DNA of 64,000 nucleotides from Limnephilus marmoratus. Lineage: Eukaryota > Arthropoda > Insecta > Trichoptera > Limnephilidae. The notes below the pieces were generated by a model that ran no database searches, had not been told where the DNA came from, and saw only the letters and a list, made by a program, of their open reading frames with translations. The DNA is taken from NCBI GenBank assembly GCA_917880885.1, contig OU862933.1:13111679-13175678 (forward strand). The letters run 5' to 3'. Position numbers and translations under genes: made by a program. Position 1 is the first letter of the stretch. Each line of letters opens with the position of its first letter. This document shows, piece after piece, positions 29,501 through 42,300 of this stretch.

Positions 29501-32500
29501 TCCACTTCACTCCTCCTTGGTTCCTCAAAGGCCTCGCGCTGGAAGAGTGCCCTTCCTCTTGGTTCCCTGAAGGCCCCACAAGGGAAGAGTTCATGGAGGT
29601 GGCCTCAGCTCTCCTCTACATGGCTTCTCTTCTTGGTTCCTCCTACAGGCCCCAGGAAGGAAATCCACAGAGGTGGCCTCAGCACTCCTAGGTTCCCAAA
29701 AGGTCCCAAGTTTTCGAATGGTCCAATTTTTTGTCCCACGAGTTACCAGGGAAATAGAGGGTCCACTCCAGCAGAGCCCCGAATGCTGGAGTAAGGTCTA
29801 AATACTCCGAGATGCGACCTTGTTTCTCTGAGGCACCGTTCACACTGTTTCCCAGGACATTTAGCCTGAGCACGGTAGCTTACACCCATTGCAGGTTTGT
29901 GTTTCCACTCCCTGAGCGATGGGTTCGCCACACTCCCTACGCTACAAATTATTACTAATAAGAACTCTTTCTGTCTGGCAACGTTGTTTTTTTCATTCAT
30001 ACTGGCCTTCTGGCGGCCATTACCGCGCACGCGCATTTTGTTCCCGCTAATATTTTTCTCTCACGAATTGTTCATGACTTTTGATGTGATGTTGTTCTGT
30101 TTCAGATCGTATTTTAACTCATATCGTCTGTTCTAAGCACCAATTCAATCTTCTATTTGTGTAATCAATACATTTACTATTATTTTATGTTAGTTTTCGT
30201 CAATTTCAGTGTCGATTTATGAATTTAATTGGTTATCGGGAAAAAGTGATGTTACTTCGACACATTATTTTTTTAATCGGCCGGTGCCGCGTGATTTTAA
30301 TAAAACTTCCATGAAAGTAATATTATTTAATAACATTAATGCCTTATGCGTGTACAAATAAATACAAATTCAAGAAAACAACGTTCAAATTGTGTAAAAG
30401 TAAATTCAAATTTGCTGATTTTTTCAGTCACTCTCGGAGAATAATTGTAATTTTTTTTTATAATTTTTAATTGTATGCACGAGAAAAAGTGAAGTGACAG
30501 TTTTCTTTCAAATTCATTAAAGAAAGGGACTGTGTTTTTTAAATTTTGAATTTTCTGAAATTTTTCAACATTTTGATAGAATATGTTAACAGTAAGCTTT
30601 TTTTTCAACTTTTTTCATGTTGAAAGCTTAACTTTTTACCCGCGTTGATCTACTCTGTTTTTTCAATACCCATACGCGGTATGTATATGTCATATTTCAA
30701 GTACCACGAGGCACGAGGACACATTCACTTGATTATAGATGTTTTTAATGAAAAAAATTTTTACTTTCGAAATATGCTTGAATATGTCAGCATCGTGATA
30801 GTTACACGAATATCCTAGCGAGCGGGAAAAAATACTGTGACATAGTAGCGCTGTTATATCGGCAGTCGAAGTTAGCGTAACAAGGGCTGATACGGGCGCG
30901 TGTGAGGCATGGCTTTTTATCAACTGTTGTTACGATCGCGTGGAAAAGGTTAAAACACTACAATTCATAAATACTAAAGTGTATTTCAAATAGAAAAGTC
31001 TAAAAGGTAATTTTATTGGATTAATTTGTGTTATTTCACTATTTATTCATTTTAAAAAAATATATAGTAAATTTGCTGCACGTTCCAGAGTGGAAGATAC
31101 TCAGTATCACCTTGTGTAAGACCACCATTCAGAATTGAAACGTTGCTTGAAATGTCATTAGCCGTGTTTGGTGACTAGATCTGAATAGCCAGGTACTTCC
31201 CCACCTTCCTCTTTCCTATCTCCTACCCCTCCTCACTTCCTTCAGCCTCACAACATATCCCAATTGGGAATGCCATAGTCTCACTGGCTCCAGACGGGAG
31301 CAGCTGAGACTCTTGTGAGGTATCACTATAAAAAAAAATCTGGTTTCTAAAATGGTATTTGTTTTTACGATATCTTCAAAAATAAGAAATATACAAGACT
31401 TTTAAAATACATAGGAAAAAATCCAAAATTCGTTCAGAAATTATTAATACAACAAGCGTATACAACAGATAAACTACCCCTTCTGGTTGTGTAAGCAGTG
31501 TATATAATATATCTTTCCATGAAATTTTTTTTGTCATTTTTTAATTAGTAATGTTTTCATATCCGCTATCGTTTAAATGAGGCTGAGGTATAAGCCTAAA
31601 AATGTTTGGTGGTTGTGGAGTAATTTTTTTTTAGTAAGGTTGATGATAATTAACTCGTTGAATGCCGGGAGTAAATGGGGTTGGTTGTAACCAATTAGCG
31701 TTCGCAAAAAGCGGCAGCCATGACACCCAATGTCCGGCGATTCTGACAGCGTTCTTGAGAAATTTCGTACATAGAAAGGTCAAAGTTGAAGACCAAAGAA
31801 TTTTTCCCGCGCATGCGCAAGAACTGCGCACGTTCCCGCGCTCCGGTAAATCATTAATATAAATTATATGGAGTGACCAAGCGAATTGCAGTTTTCTCTA
31901 TGGTAAAGAGCGATAATAGAGCAAGCGATTCTAACCGTGTTCTTCATACACTTTCTTTATACATAAGAGTCAAAATCGCGTGTCAAAATTAGGACACGCC
32001 GGCGCACAAGCGGCAAATGAGTGGTTAATTAAGATATTTACATATAATAGATACATTAAATCACCGTACTAAGCGGCTGCCTGTTTCATGGTGACCAATG
32101 GAATATAGTTACTTTGTATGAAGTATAGTGTAAACACATGGATTAAATTTAATATAAACATAGAGAAAATTGGAAAAATTATAATAGAAAGTAGAAAATA
32201 GAAAAGAGAATACAGAGAGAAAAATGTATTTCAAAAACTGCGCTTCCATAAAATAAAATCATATTATAAAGTTTCAAAATTGTACCTGGCTGCATACGTG
32301 TAAATACAGTAAATATGGAAACTTGCTAAAGATAGCATGTCTGCTAAAATGGCTGCTTGAAAAGATATTCCCAACATTCCTACGAACTGAAATATCTGGA
32401 GCACCATTTCCACAATGTTCTTCGTTATAACTGCAAAGATAAAATACAGATATATAGTTACGCATTCCTTAGGATAATTAAATTATAATCATAGGTACAT

Positions 32501-33080
32501 GCTACGCAAAATACATCCTAAAATAAGACTGCAAGTTTTGCATGCTCAAGATCGACATACTCAATTGCGTTGTGTAGGCCTCTCTTAATCTGACCTAAAA
32601 TAACCCAACACGATTCTTCATGTAAATAATCTCTCAAAGATTGATATAAGCAGAAGTCTTCTAAGATCGTTCTCATCTTACATTAAAAATAGAAATCAAT
32701 TTGCTGCCCTAACCCTCCGTCGGGCGCAATGCAAATCCTAACACGATCGGGCGCAATTCATCCGTCAGATTATATCATAGAAAAACAGATCAAAATAGAT
32801 TTCTCCCTTAATTTTTTTTTTTTTTAGTGTGAGTGGTGGGGAAGGAAGACAGGTCAGGAGGCCATGCACCTAGATCGGCGATATTTACCCTTTGGCACAA
32901 AAATAACAGATCACTTCATCTCACAGATGAGTTGCGCCTGACTAAAATGTAACAAATTGTTGTTTTTTCCTCATGTATACCTCAAGGCTTCATATTGGGG
33001 CCTGTATGTTCTCTTTGAATATAAATGATATCAAACATATTATAAATCACTCAGATTTCCTATTTTATTCATATAATATG

Positions 33081-33119
<39 letters not shown>

Positions 33120-36100
33120 TGCTACACTTGTTACGTCCACCCCCTAAAATCTCCATAGCATTGTTGCGTCCACCGACTTACGGCGTCCGATATACGGACG
33201 CAACAATGTTTTGACTTCAAAATTGGCCAGATTGATGCTTACCCCATGTAGAATCATTTGGCAAAAGTTGTCATGGAAGCAAAAAATCTCTCAGAATGTC
33301 TGGAATTGTATATTGAACGTTTGACGATTTGCCGACAGGTTCGCTACACGAAGTATATTTTGAGCAGTGTATATTTTCATAAATATTGGCGGTCCTTCTG
33401 CGTCCAGGCAGATATATTATTTTTAAGACATAATGACGGTAGTGCTGCGTCTACACAGTTGGTCCTTATTACGTCCACGCAGCAATATTATTTTTAAGAC
33501 ATAACGACGGTCGTGCTGCGTCTACACAGATGGTCCTTATTGCGTCCACACAGCAATATTATTTTTAAGACATAATAACGGCCGTGCTGCATCTAGACAG
33601 TTGGTCCTTCTGGCGTCCACGCAGAAATTTAATTTTAAGGGATAACGACGGTTGTGCTGCATCTATACAGTTGGTCCTTCTTGCGTCCATGCAGAAATAT
33701 TATTTTTAAGCCATAACTAACCTGCCAACTTATGGCGGGATTCACTTTCTGCCGACATAGTGGAATGCTTTGAACCAAGAATAGCGGCAATACAAGTAAC
33801 TGTAACAGCGACAAAATATGATTTTTTTTCAATTTATATGACGACAAATAAACCAGAAAATCTTTAGGAATTTATAAACTGCATGGGAAGGTAACCGCAA
33901 TAATCAATGAAAGGAACTCGTCGAGTGCGATTATTTTGGGCGATTGCAATGCAGATCCCAAAAGTCAAAAGTTCTGCGAAGAGTTTAAGCATGTTTGTGC
34001 CGATACGAAGCTGATGAACTGTAATACTTTTACATATGTGAGTGATGCCCATAGCACCACAAGCTGGTTAGATCACTGCATCGTCACAAAAGCACTGGGA
34101 AACGCTATAAATAGCGTAAATGTACAATTTGATGCAGTGTTATCTGATCACTTTCCAATGATTATAAAACTAAACCTTTAATTTCTACCAGCCTTTGTGT
34201 AGATTACGCTATATAAATCGAGGCGCTATGCGAATCATTAAAATATTATTATTAATATTTTTAGAAGTTTAAGTGAATATTTTGTATACATATTATATTC
34301 TGGACACAGGAGTGTGACAGTATTGTTTGCCCTTACTTAAAATGTATAATTTCATAATGCGCCGGTTCGCGCCATTATCACTACGGCGTGTTCTTAGTTC
34401 TGAATGGCGATCGGCATCATTGTAAATGAACCCATTGTTGCCAAATCTGGCGATTTAATTCATCAAGAACTAATATATAACTAATACTAATATCTACTCG
34501 TGAATAGCCACGAGGACGCAATACTATCGTTGTTATGGCTGTAATGACTGTGAGTGGGGGGACACAGCACGGACTAAAAGTAATATGACACAGAATAGAC
34601 ACAGACCATCGTTATGACTTAAAAATAATATTGCTGCGTGGACGCAAGAAGGACCAACTGTGTAGACGCAGCACGACCGTCGTTATGTCTTAAAAATAAT
34701 ATTGCTGCGTGGTAATAGCGTGATAATAGCGTGATACTAGCGTGATAATAGCGTGGACGCAAGAAGGACCAAATGTGTAGACGCAGCACGACAGTAGTTA
34801 TGTCTTAAAAATAATATTGCTGCGTGATAATAGCGTGATAATAGCGTGATACTAGCGTGGTAATAGCGTAGACGCAAGAAGGACCAACTGTGTAGACGCA
34901 GCACGACCGTCGTTATGTCTTAAAAATAATATTGCTGTGTGAACTCAAGAAGGACCAACTGTGTAGACTCAGCATCACCATCGTTATAATAATAATAATA
35001 GTATTTTATTCCAGAATGTTATATTCCATATTTTGAAATAACAAAAGAAATTACACAAATAATGAGTTAAGGTTAAAAGTAAATATCAGCACACAAATAA
35101 AAAACATGAGAAATGAAACTGAAAAAATAAAAATAAAACAATAAAATTAATTCATGCAACTGTTTACGGAGGGTATTTCCACGTCGTCTCCCGTCTCCAG
35201 AGGGCCATCAGGGGGGACTCCATCCAGGCAGTCATGGCGGTGATGATCGCATTCTTCGATTGGCGTAGCCTGCGCCATAAACTTCCCATGTGGTGGCAAA
35301 AAAGTGCTCAGATAGTGTGCACTCGTCCCTCCAGCAACATTTCCGTAGCACTGCAGTATCTCGGTAGGCGGAAAAGTTGACGATATGCGTTATTTTAAGC
35401 AACCTTTAACTTATGCCATTGGGATGCAGTGTAGTCAATCCACAGTTCTGATGTGTACAGCGAGTGCCCGTGAACATCAGAAAATAAGGTTCTTTCTACC
35501 TTCTCGCGCCGATATAAGGTTGTTAAAAAACCATAGAAAATGATAAAATTGGTATCCACAGTACCTATTCGCGATTGTTATTAAAATATTACATTCAGGG
35601 CCCGCAGATACTTCAAAAGTACACAACTGCTAACCCTGTTCAAATCGCAAGTACGCCCTACGGTTGAATTTGGCAGCCGCCTCTAGTCTGGAGGCCAAAA
35701 AATACAAAAAAAAACCTCGACTCTGTACAGAAACGGGCGGTACGTTTGATAAATTCGCCTAACTTAACAAACAGATTGCAATCTTTAGAGCACAGGCGTC
35801 AAGAAGGAATGCTGTCCTTGTTCTACTGGTATTACATTGGAAGATACTTCGAGGAACTAGCGTCATTGATCCCCTCAGCACCGATGCATAGTCGGGAAAC
35901 ACGCCAAACATGCGCCCAACATATGTATATGGTTGATATTTGTCACGTGAAAACGGGTCGTTTCAACGACTCGTTCTTAAGTTCAACAGCTCAGCTGTGG
36001 AACGATTTTCCAGCCTCTGTATTTCCTCCCTCCTACAACATGGGTCTCTTCAAGACCCAAAATTTAAAAAGTGATTCGTAAATTACAATAGTTACTGATT

Positions 36101-39100
36101 AAAATAATGTTCAAATAAAAGCCCAGCGGTGCCCCGAGCTACGGATATCTCTAATGAATCTGAAGTTTTTAGAAATCAAGATCATATTTTTGTATTTAAT
36201 TGATATACAACTAATGATTTTATAAATATAATATGAAAAAAATAAGTTAAACACCTGAACATGATGATTCCATAATCACTTTTGGGGTTTGTATTACATT
36301 TTTTACAGAATAAATTTTTGGCATTTCATTAACGGCACATTTAATAAAAAAATTACAGTAGGTATATTTAATTTAGAAGAAGAAAAAACAATTTTTTTTT
36401 ACAGAATAAATTTTTGGCATTTACACCAGCATTTAGTTTCTTATAACGGGCAGTCTGCCGAGCTAGGAACTAATATCGACCTACATGACATAATAACACT
36501 TGTACACATTTTTAATATTTACAGTTATTTTGCAATATTATTACTAGATGTTATTTTTGCTACTTATATGTACATATGTAACTAATATAATGTAATAAAT
36601 AAAAAAAATGTCTGTGAAGCTAGAAATTCTTTTAGTGATGAGTAACAGCATGCTAAGTGTGAATGGCGTTTGGCATCGTTGTAAATATACCCATTGTTGG
36701 CAAATCTCAAACTCAAAAATACATAACAATAATATAGGTATCTACTATCTACTCGCAAATAGCCACGAGGAAGCAATATTATCGTCGTTATGACTGTAGA
36801 CCAAGAGCTACTTTACACTTTCAAAAATATAGGAGCTGATCACGTGCAGGGCTAATGCCTGATAGGTTATGGTTATTATACTTATGCTATCATATATACA
36901 GTCATGACGACGATAGTATTGCGTCCTCGTGCCATTAGCGAGTAGATAGTAGATACCTATAATATTATTGTATGTATTGTTTGAGCCCTTGATGAATGAA
37001 ATCGCCAGATTTGGCAACACTGGGTATATTTACAACGATGCCAAACGCCATTCAGAACTAAGAAACGTCTGCGCGGGTGGACATTCTCATAAGATTTTTT
37101 TAGAGTGGGCGGTAAATTAATGTCCCGGCCTAAAAATGTTCAACCGCGCACTATAAGGGCGCGAGCCGGTGGGTTATGAAACGATACATTTTGAATAAGG
37201 GCAAACAAAAATGTCACACTCCTGCGCCCAGTAGGTACGTGTGTATACAAAATATCCATTCAAACTTCTAACAATTTTATTTTATTAACAGGATTTGGTA
37301 TATTTATGCTTTACATAAATAAAAGAGTATTTTGGAGGCGGTTATGTGTACCGCCGCCACGGGAATCATTTATTGGATAACCAACACCCCTGCCATAGAT
37401 CACCCCAAGTGTTGCGTTACGTGTGGTGAATTAACAGGGGTACACAGGTTCTTGGAGTGAGGTTTGTCTAGGTCTTGGTTGCGAATGCTTTTCCTCACCT
37501 ACTGCTTGGAGGTCCAGGTCGGGAGAGGCTGCTTGAGGCAGACATAATCTAGATCTCTCCAGCCGGACTCTTTCGACCCATCGTAAATAATAATAATTGT
37601 AACTAATATTGCTAAAAGAAATTGAATCTAAAAGGTTTCATTATCGCCCTCGTATAACTACGTCTTTCAGAATTGAAACGTTACTTGATATGACTTTAGC
37701 CATGTACGGTGACTAGATCGGAATAGTCAGGTAAATTTTCCACACTGGGGTAAAAGGCGATGGATCGAGAGAGTCCGGCTGGAGAAGTCCTGATTATGTC
37801 TGTCTCAAGCAGTCTCTCCCGATCCGGACCGCCACGCAAAAGGTGAGGAACAGCATTCACCATGAAGACCTGGACAAACTTCTCTCCAAGAACCCGGGCA
37901 ACCGTTATAATTCACCAAACCTAGCAATCACTTAGAGTGACTTACGGCAGGGGTACTGGTGTCCAATAAATGGTTCCCGGGGCGGCGGTAAACACATTCA
38001 CCTCTTAAATCGTAAGTAGATATAACGTATAAATACACTGAACATATATCGTATGTCGTGTTTTGCTATTCGTCAGTATTCATTCAGAATTGAAACGTTC
38101 CTTGAAATGGCTTTAATGTGTTTGATGACTAGATCTGAATAGCCACTTACATTTACCATATCTCCTTCCCCTCCCCACTATCTTCAGCCTCGCAACATAT
38201 TAAAATTGGGGATGTCAAAGTCTCGTTGGCTCCAGACAGTTGGGAGCAGGTGGGACTCTTGTATTGTAGTCGGATTAAAAAAGTTAAACTGAATGATTTT
38301 TTGAATTTTTACGCTGGTTTAGAGTGAATTTAGGTTTAGTCTTATTACATGAAATGAGTTTAGCCGTGTAGGTGACTAGATCTTAATAGCGAGATACATT
38401 GTCGATATCTCTTTTCCCTCCCCATTACCTTCAGCATCACACCATACCGAAATTGGGGATGCCATAGTCCCACTGGCTCGAGACGTTTGTGAGCAGTTGG
38501 GACTCTAAGTTTATTTTCACGTTCTATGAAAGTTCTATTCGAGTTCTGTGATTATTTCGGTTTTATGAAACAACTGGCCTATAATGATATATTAGAAATA
38601 AAACTTACACAGAACGCGAAAAATAAATTTAAAAACTTGATAAATCATAAAAAATGTTTTGGGTCGAAAATACAACAGTTTGTCTATTTATTTACGGTCT
38701 TACAAACAAATATATTTTTTTTTTACATTCTTATTTTGCTTAGACGTAAAAATTAAATTAGAGTGCATAACGTGAAACCTATCTTAAGAAAACGGTAAGC
38801 AGCTTACAAGGAATGTACACTCGGAAGCCGAAATAAATAATTTAGTATGCACGTGAAACCTTTATTAGAAATGTTAGCAATATGCGGAAGACGTAAAAAT
38901 AAATTTATAATGTAAGGACGTGAAAAATATATTAAAAGCGGCATAAGAAATAAAAAAATATACACTCGGACGCACAAAATACTTTATTCAGTATGGACGT
39001 GAAATGTTTATTAGAAGAGTTAGACGCAAAAAATAAATTAGAATGAAAGGACGTGAAACATATACTAAAAGAAACCTACAATATACAAAAAATATACACC

Positions 39101-39311
39101 CGGACGTTAGTATGTACGTGACGCAAGAAGTGTATCAAAGTATAATAAACATCAAATCCTGAATTGTTATGAATATTAAAAAATCATGATATTAGCGATT
39201 ATTAAGAGCATTATAAAAGGCAATATACTCAAAAACAATCTGAAAAAAATAACTAGAAGTGATGGACGCCCAAAGACGGATTTACGCACGGACGCAATAA
39301 GTGTAGTGGGA

Positions 39312-39352
<41 letters not shown>

Positions 39353-42300
39353 GTTAGCTCTATAGATGATTGTAATAAGTTAGAAGAAGATTTAAACAGG
39401 ATTAATGATACTACAAAAACAATCAACTATTTATTAATTTAGACAAATGTAAAAACACAACATTCCAGAATGTTCTGGAATTTTGTGGTATGCTCTTGAA
39501 TGTTCTGGACTGTTCTAGAAATTTGTAGAGGGCAAAACTTCAAGCCCTTATATCTTCAAAAGCACGCCCTTTTGGTAAAAACGGAAACCTTTTTCATGGA
39601 TGGGGGATAGAGGGCTACCACACCATATAGCTCCCCTAATGGTACCGGGACTCGTGTCTGATAGCGGCAAGCACCCTTTCTTACACGTTATTTTATAATA
39701 TATATTGATTATTTAAACTATTTACATTTGTAACGGGTATGTAGAAAAAAATCAGAGACCTTGGAGTTTTACTAGATTCTAAAAAGCTACATAAAGATCA
39801 TATTTTACATAAAAATGTTTAGAAAAGGCCTATAAACAAATGGGATTTATTTTGCTGTACATATATATTTATTTACTGTTTATTGAGTTAGATTATATTA
39901 CATTGGTTCATAAACTAATATGTATGCACAAAGTAACATTTAATTTCCATAAAATTATATTTTTACAGTAAGTCATTATTCTCCTCACATTCGTTTCTTT
40001 GTTCATCCGCTCTACTTGCCCAAAAAAACGGAGGCGTCTACTAATATCTACAGGAATTCCAAAAACTGAAAAAATCGAACTAATATCTATGAGAACCAAA
40101 GTGTTGACGAATATCTACAGCTCAAACTGTTGACTAATATCTATGATCTTACATTAAATTTTATACAATTATTAATTACATAATAAATGTATTTGATTTA
40201 CCCCCATAAATAAGCAGGGCTTTTGTGTATGTGGGGTGTTTATATGAATACAAATAATTGGTTTTTGTCCATGAACAATCTCAAATCATTCAATAAATGC
40301 TGACAAATACAATATTGGACTGAGTGACCGATACAAAACTGGATTTGTCAGCCTTTCTTGAAAGATTTGGGTTTGTTTATGGACAAAACTAATTTTTCTA
40401 ACTCATATTAAGGGAGGTGTCTACTAATATCTACAGGAATTCCAAAAACTGAAAAAATCGAACTAATATCTATGAAAATCAAAGTGTTGATGAATATCTA
40501 CAGCTCAAACTGTTGACTAATATCTATGAGAACCAAAGTGTTGACGAATATCTACAGTACTGGCAGAGGTTGGATTTGCAATTATGTATAGCATATTGGA
40601 ATAACGTAATATTGCGTATGCAGTTTAAAAAACTTAATTTATGTAAGTATGTATGTAAAAATCCCTGATATCGGACTATTGGACACATTTAGCTGATTAG
40701 TCCAACCTACGCTCTGTAGATATTAGTTCAACCTACGCTCTGTAGATATTAGTCAACACTGGAACCGTCATAGATATTCGTCCGACCTTAGCTCTGTAGA
40801 TATTAGTCAACACTCTGAAATTCATAGATATTAGTTCAACATATGAGCTGTAGATATTCGTCCGACATACAGGCTGTAGATATTAGTATCTGGAGTCAGA
40901 TCTAAGCATCCCTTTCTTAATCTTACTCATTAAGCTTACATTAGTCTTGCATTCTTTACGTATCTCCACATTTTTCACTCAGTCATATCTACATGGTTTT
41001 AACACAACAACCTCAAGAAGAAAACTAAATACATTATTATATTACCTAAAAACATCCACCAGAGCTCGATGTGATACAAGAAGAACTTTCCCAGCATATT
41101 ATTGAAGGCGTGATTTAACTTTAGACCGGCTGGAGAACCCATCAACCACTTTAGCAATGCACGTAAGTTATCCACAATCAACTGAAAACATAAGTAGGCA
41201 AGGGGGCATACATTAATTACGTGAGCTCAAAGGGGGGAGGGGTTCAGTAAAATCTCACGTTACTTGAAAAGAATATACGAAGTGGCCCAAATTTATATCT
41301 ACAAGGGAAGGGGAGGGGTCTAGATTGGAAGAAAAACTGCTCAAGTAATTAATGTATGCCCCCAAGTACTTATTATTAATATACATGAATATTGCAATAC
41401 AAAAAAAAAAAAACCAATGTCTTCCTAAGCGTAGGGAGTGTGGCGAACCCGTCACTCAGGGGGTGGAAAAACGACCTACAATGGCCATCCCAAACCAAGG
41501 TATGAGCTAACGTGCTCAGGCTGAATGACACTGGGGAATGGTGTCACGAGCAGTGCCTACAAGATAAAGGGTTGCATCTCGGAGTATTTAGACCTTACCC
41601 CAGCATTCAGGGCTACGCTTGGGTGGACCATTTATTTCCCTAGACACTCGTCGGACCAAAAACTGGACGATTCAAACCAAAAAAAAAATAGGGGCCTTTG
41701 GAGAACCTAGGGGGAGTGGAGAGGAGAGCTGAGGCCACCTCGGTGGACTCTATCCTCTTCAGGAAACTCAAATAAAGGGGAAAGGGGATCCATAAGCAAG
41801 AAAAAAGGAACCCTCGCGGGATTTGCAAACAAGCTCAAAAGAATGAACTGAAATGGGAGATATCACGATAGGCCCTGGGCCTGAGTGCTTACGGGAACTA
41901 TCCGTATACAGTCTCTGCTTTAATAAATAATATTAAAATGTCTTCCCAGAAATAAAGGTGCATAGAAGGATAATGGTAAAAACTTCTTGGCACATAAAAT
42001 TTAACTACATATTACTATTACGTATTAAGTTTTATACAATAAGAATGGTTTACCTCTATAATATCAAAAAGTTCATTCACAGGGTTAAGAGTCCATTGAT
42101 TTATGCAGTGTAGAACAACCAGCCCCCCTAAAAGGTCAAGCAGCATAGATGTCAACAAGTTTCCAGTCTTAACTGATATCTGAAATAAAAAGGATGTTCC
42201 AAATATGAAAGTTTCACAAAAATTTATTGCAACCAATTAAAATTCATAATTTAGAACCCCACCTTCTTTTCTTTCCATAAGCAGTACCAAATCCAATTGA

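Larger units (their letters stand above)
33118..39313. mobile_element. 6.2-kb structure with inverted ends inside a TA repeat
   Basis: Left end CCTGCTACACTTGTTACGTC and right end (inverse) CCCACTACACTTATTGCGTC match at 18 of 22 positions and both abut long (TA)n tracts. The flanks are two halves of the same LINE RT. Inside: 71-bp arrays in inverted orientation, further inverted blocks, LINE fragments and SINE copies; no transposase recognised. Interpretation as one element is inferred. Confidence 0.6.

Noticed and set aside
29167..29794. Long plus-strand ORF rich in Pro, Ser, Leu
   Set aside because: It lies in a degenerate minisatellite within a dispersed repeat; other frames are equally open.
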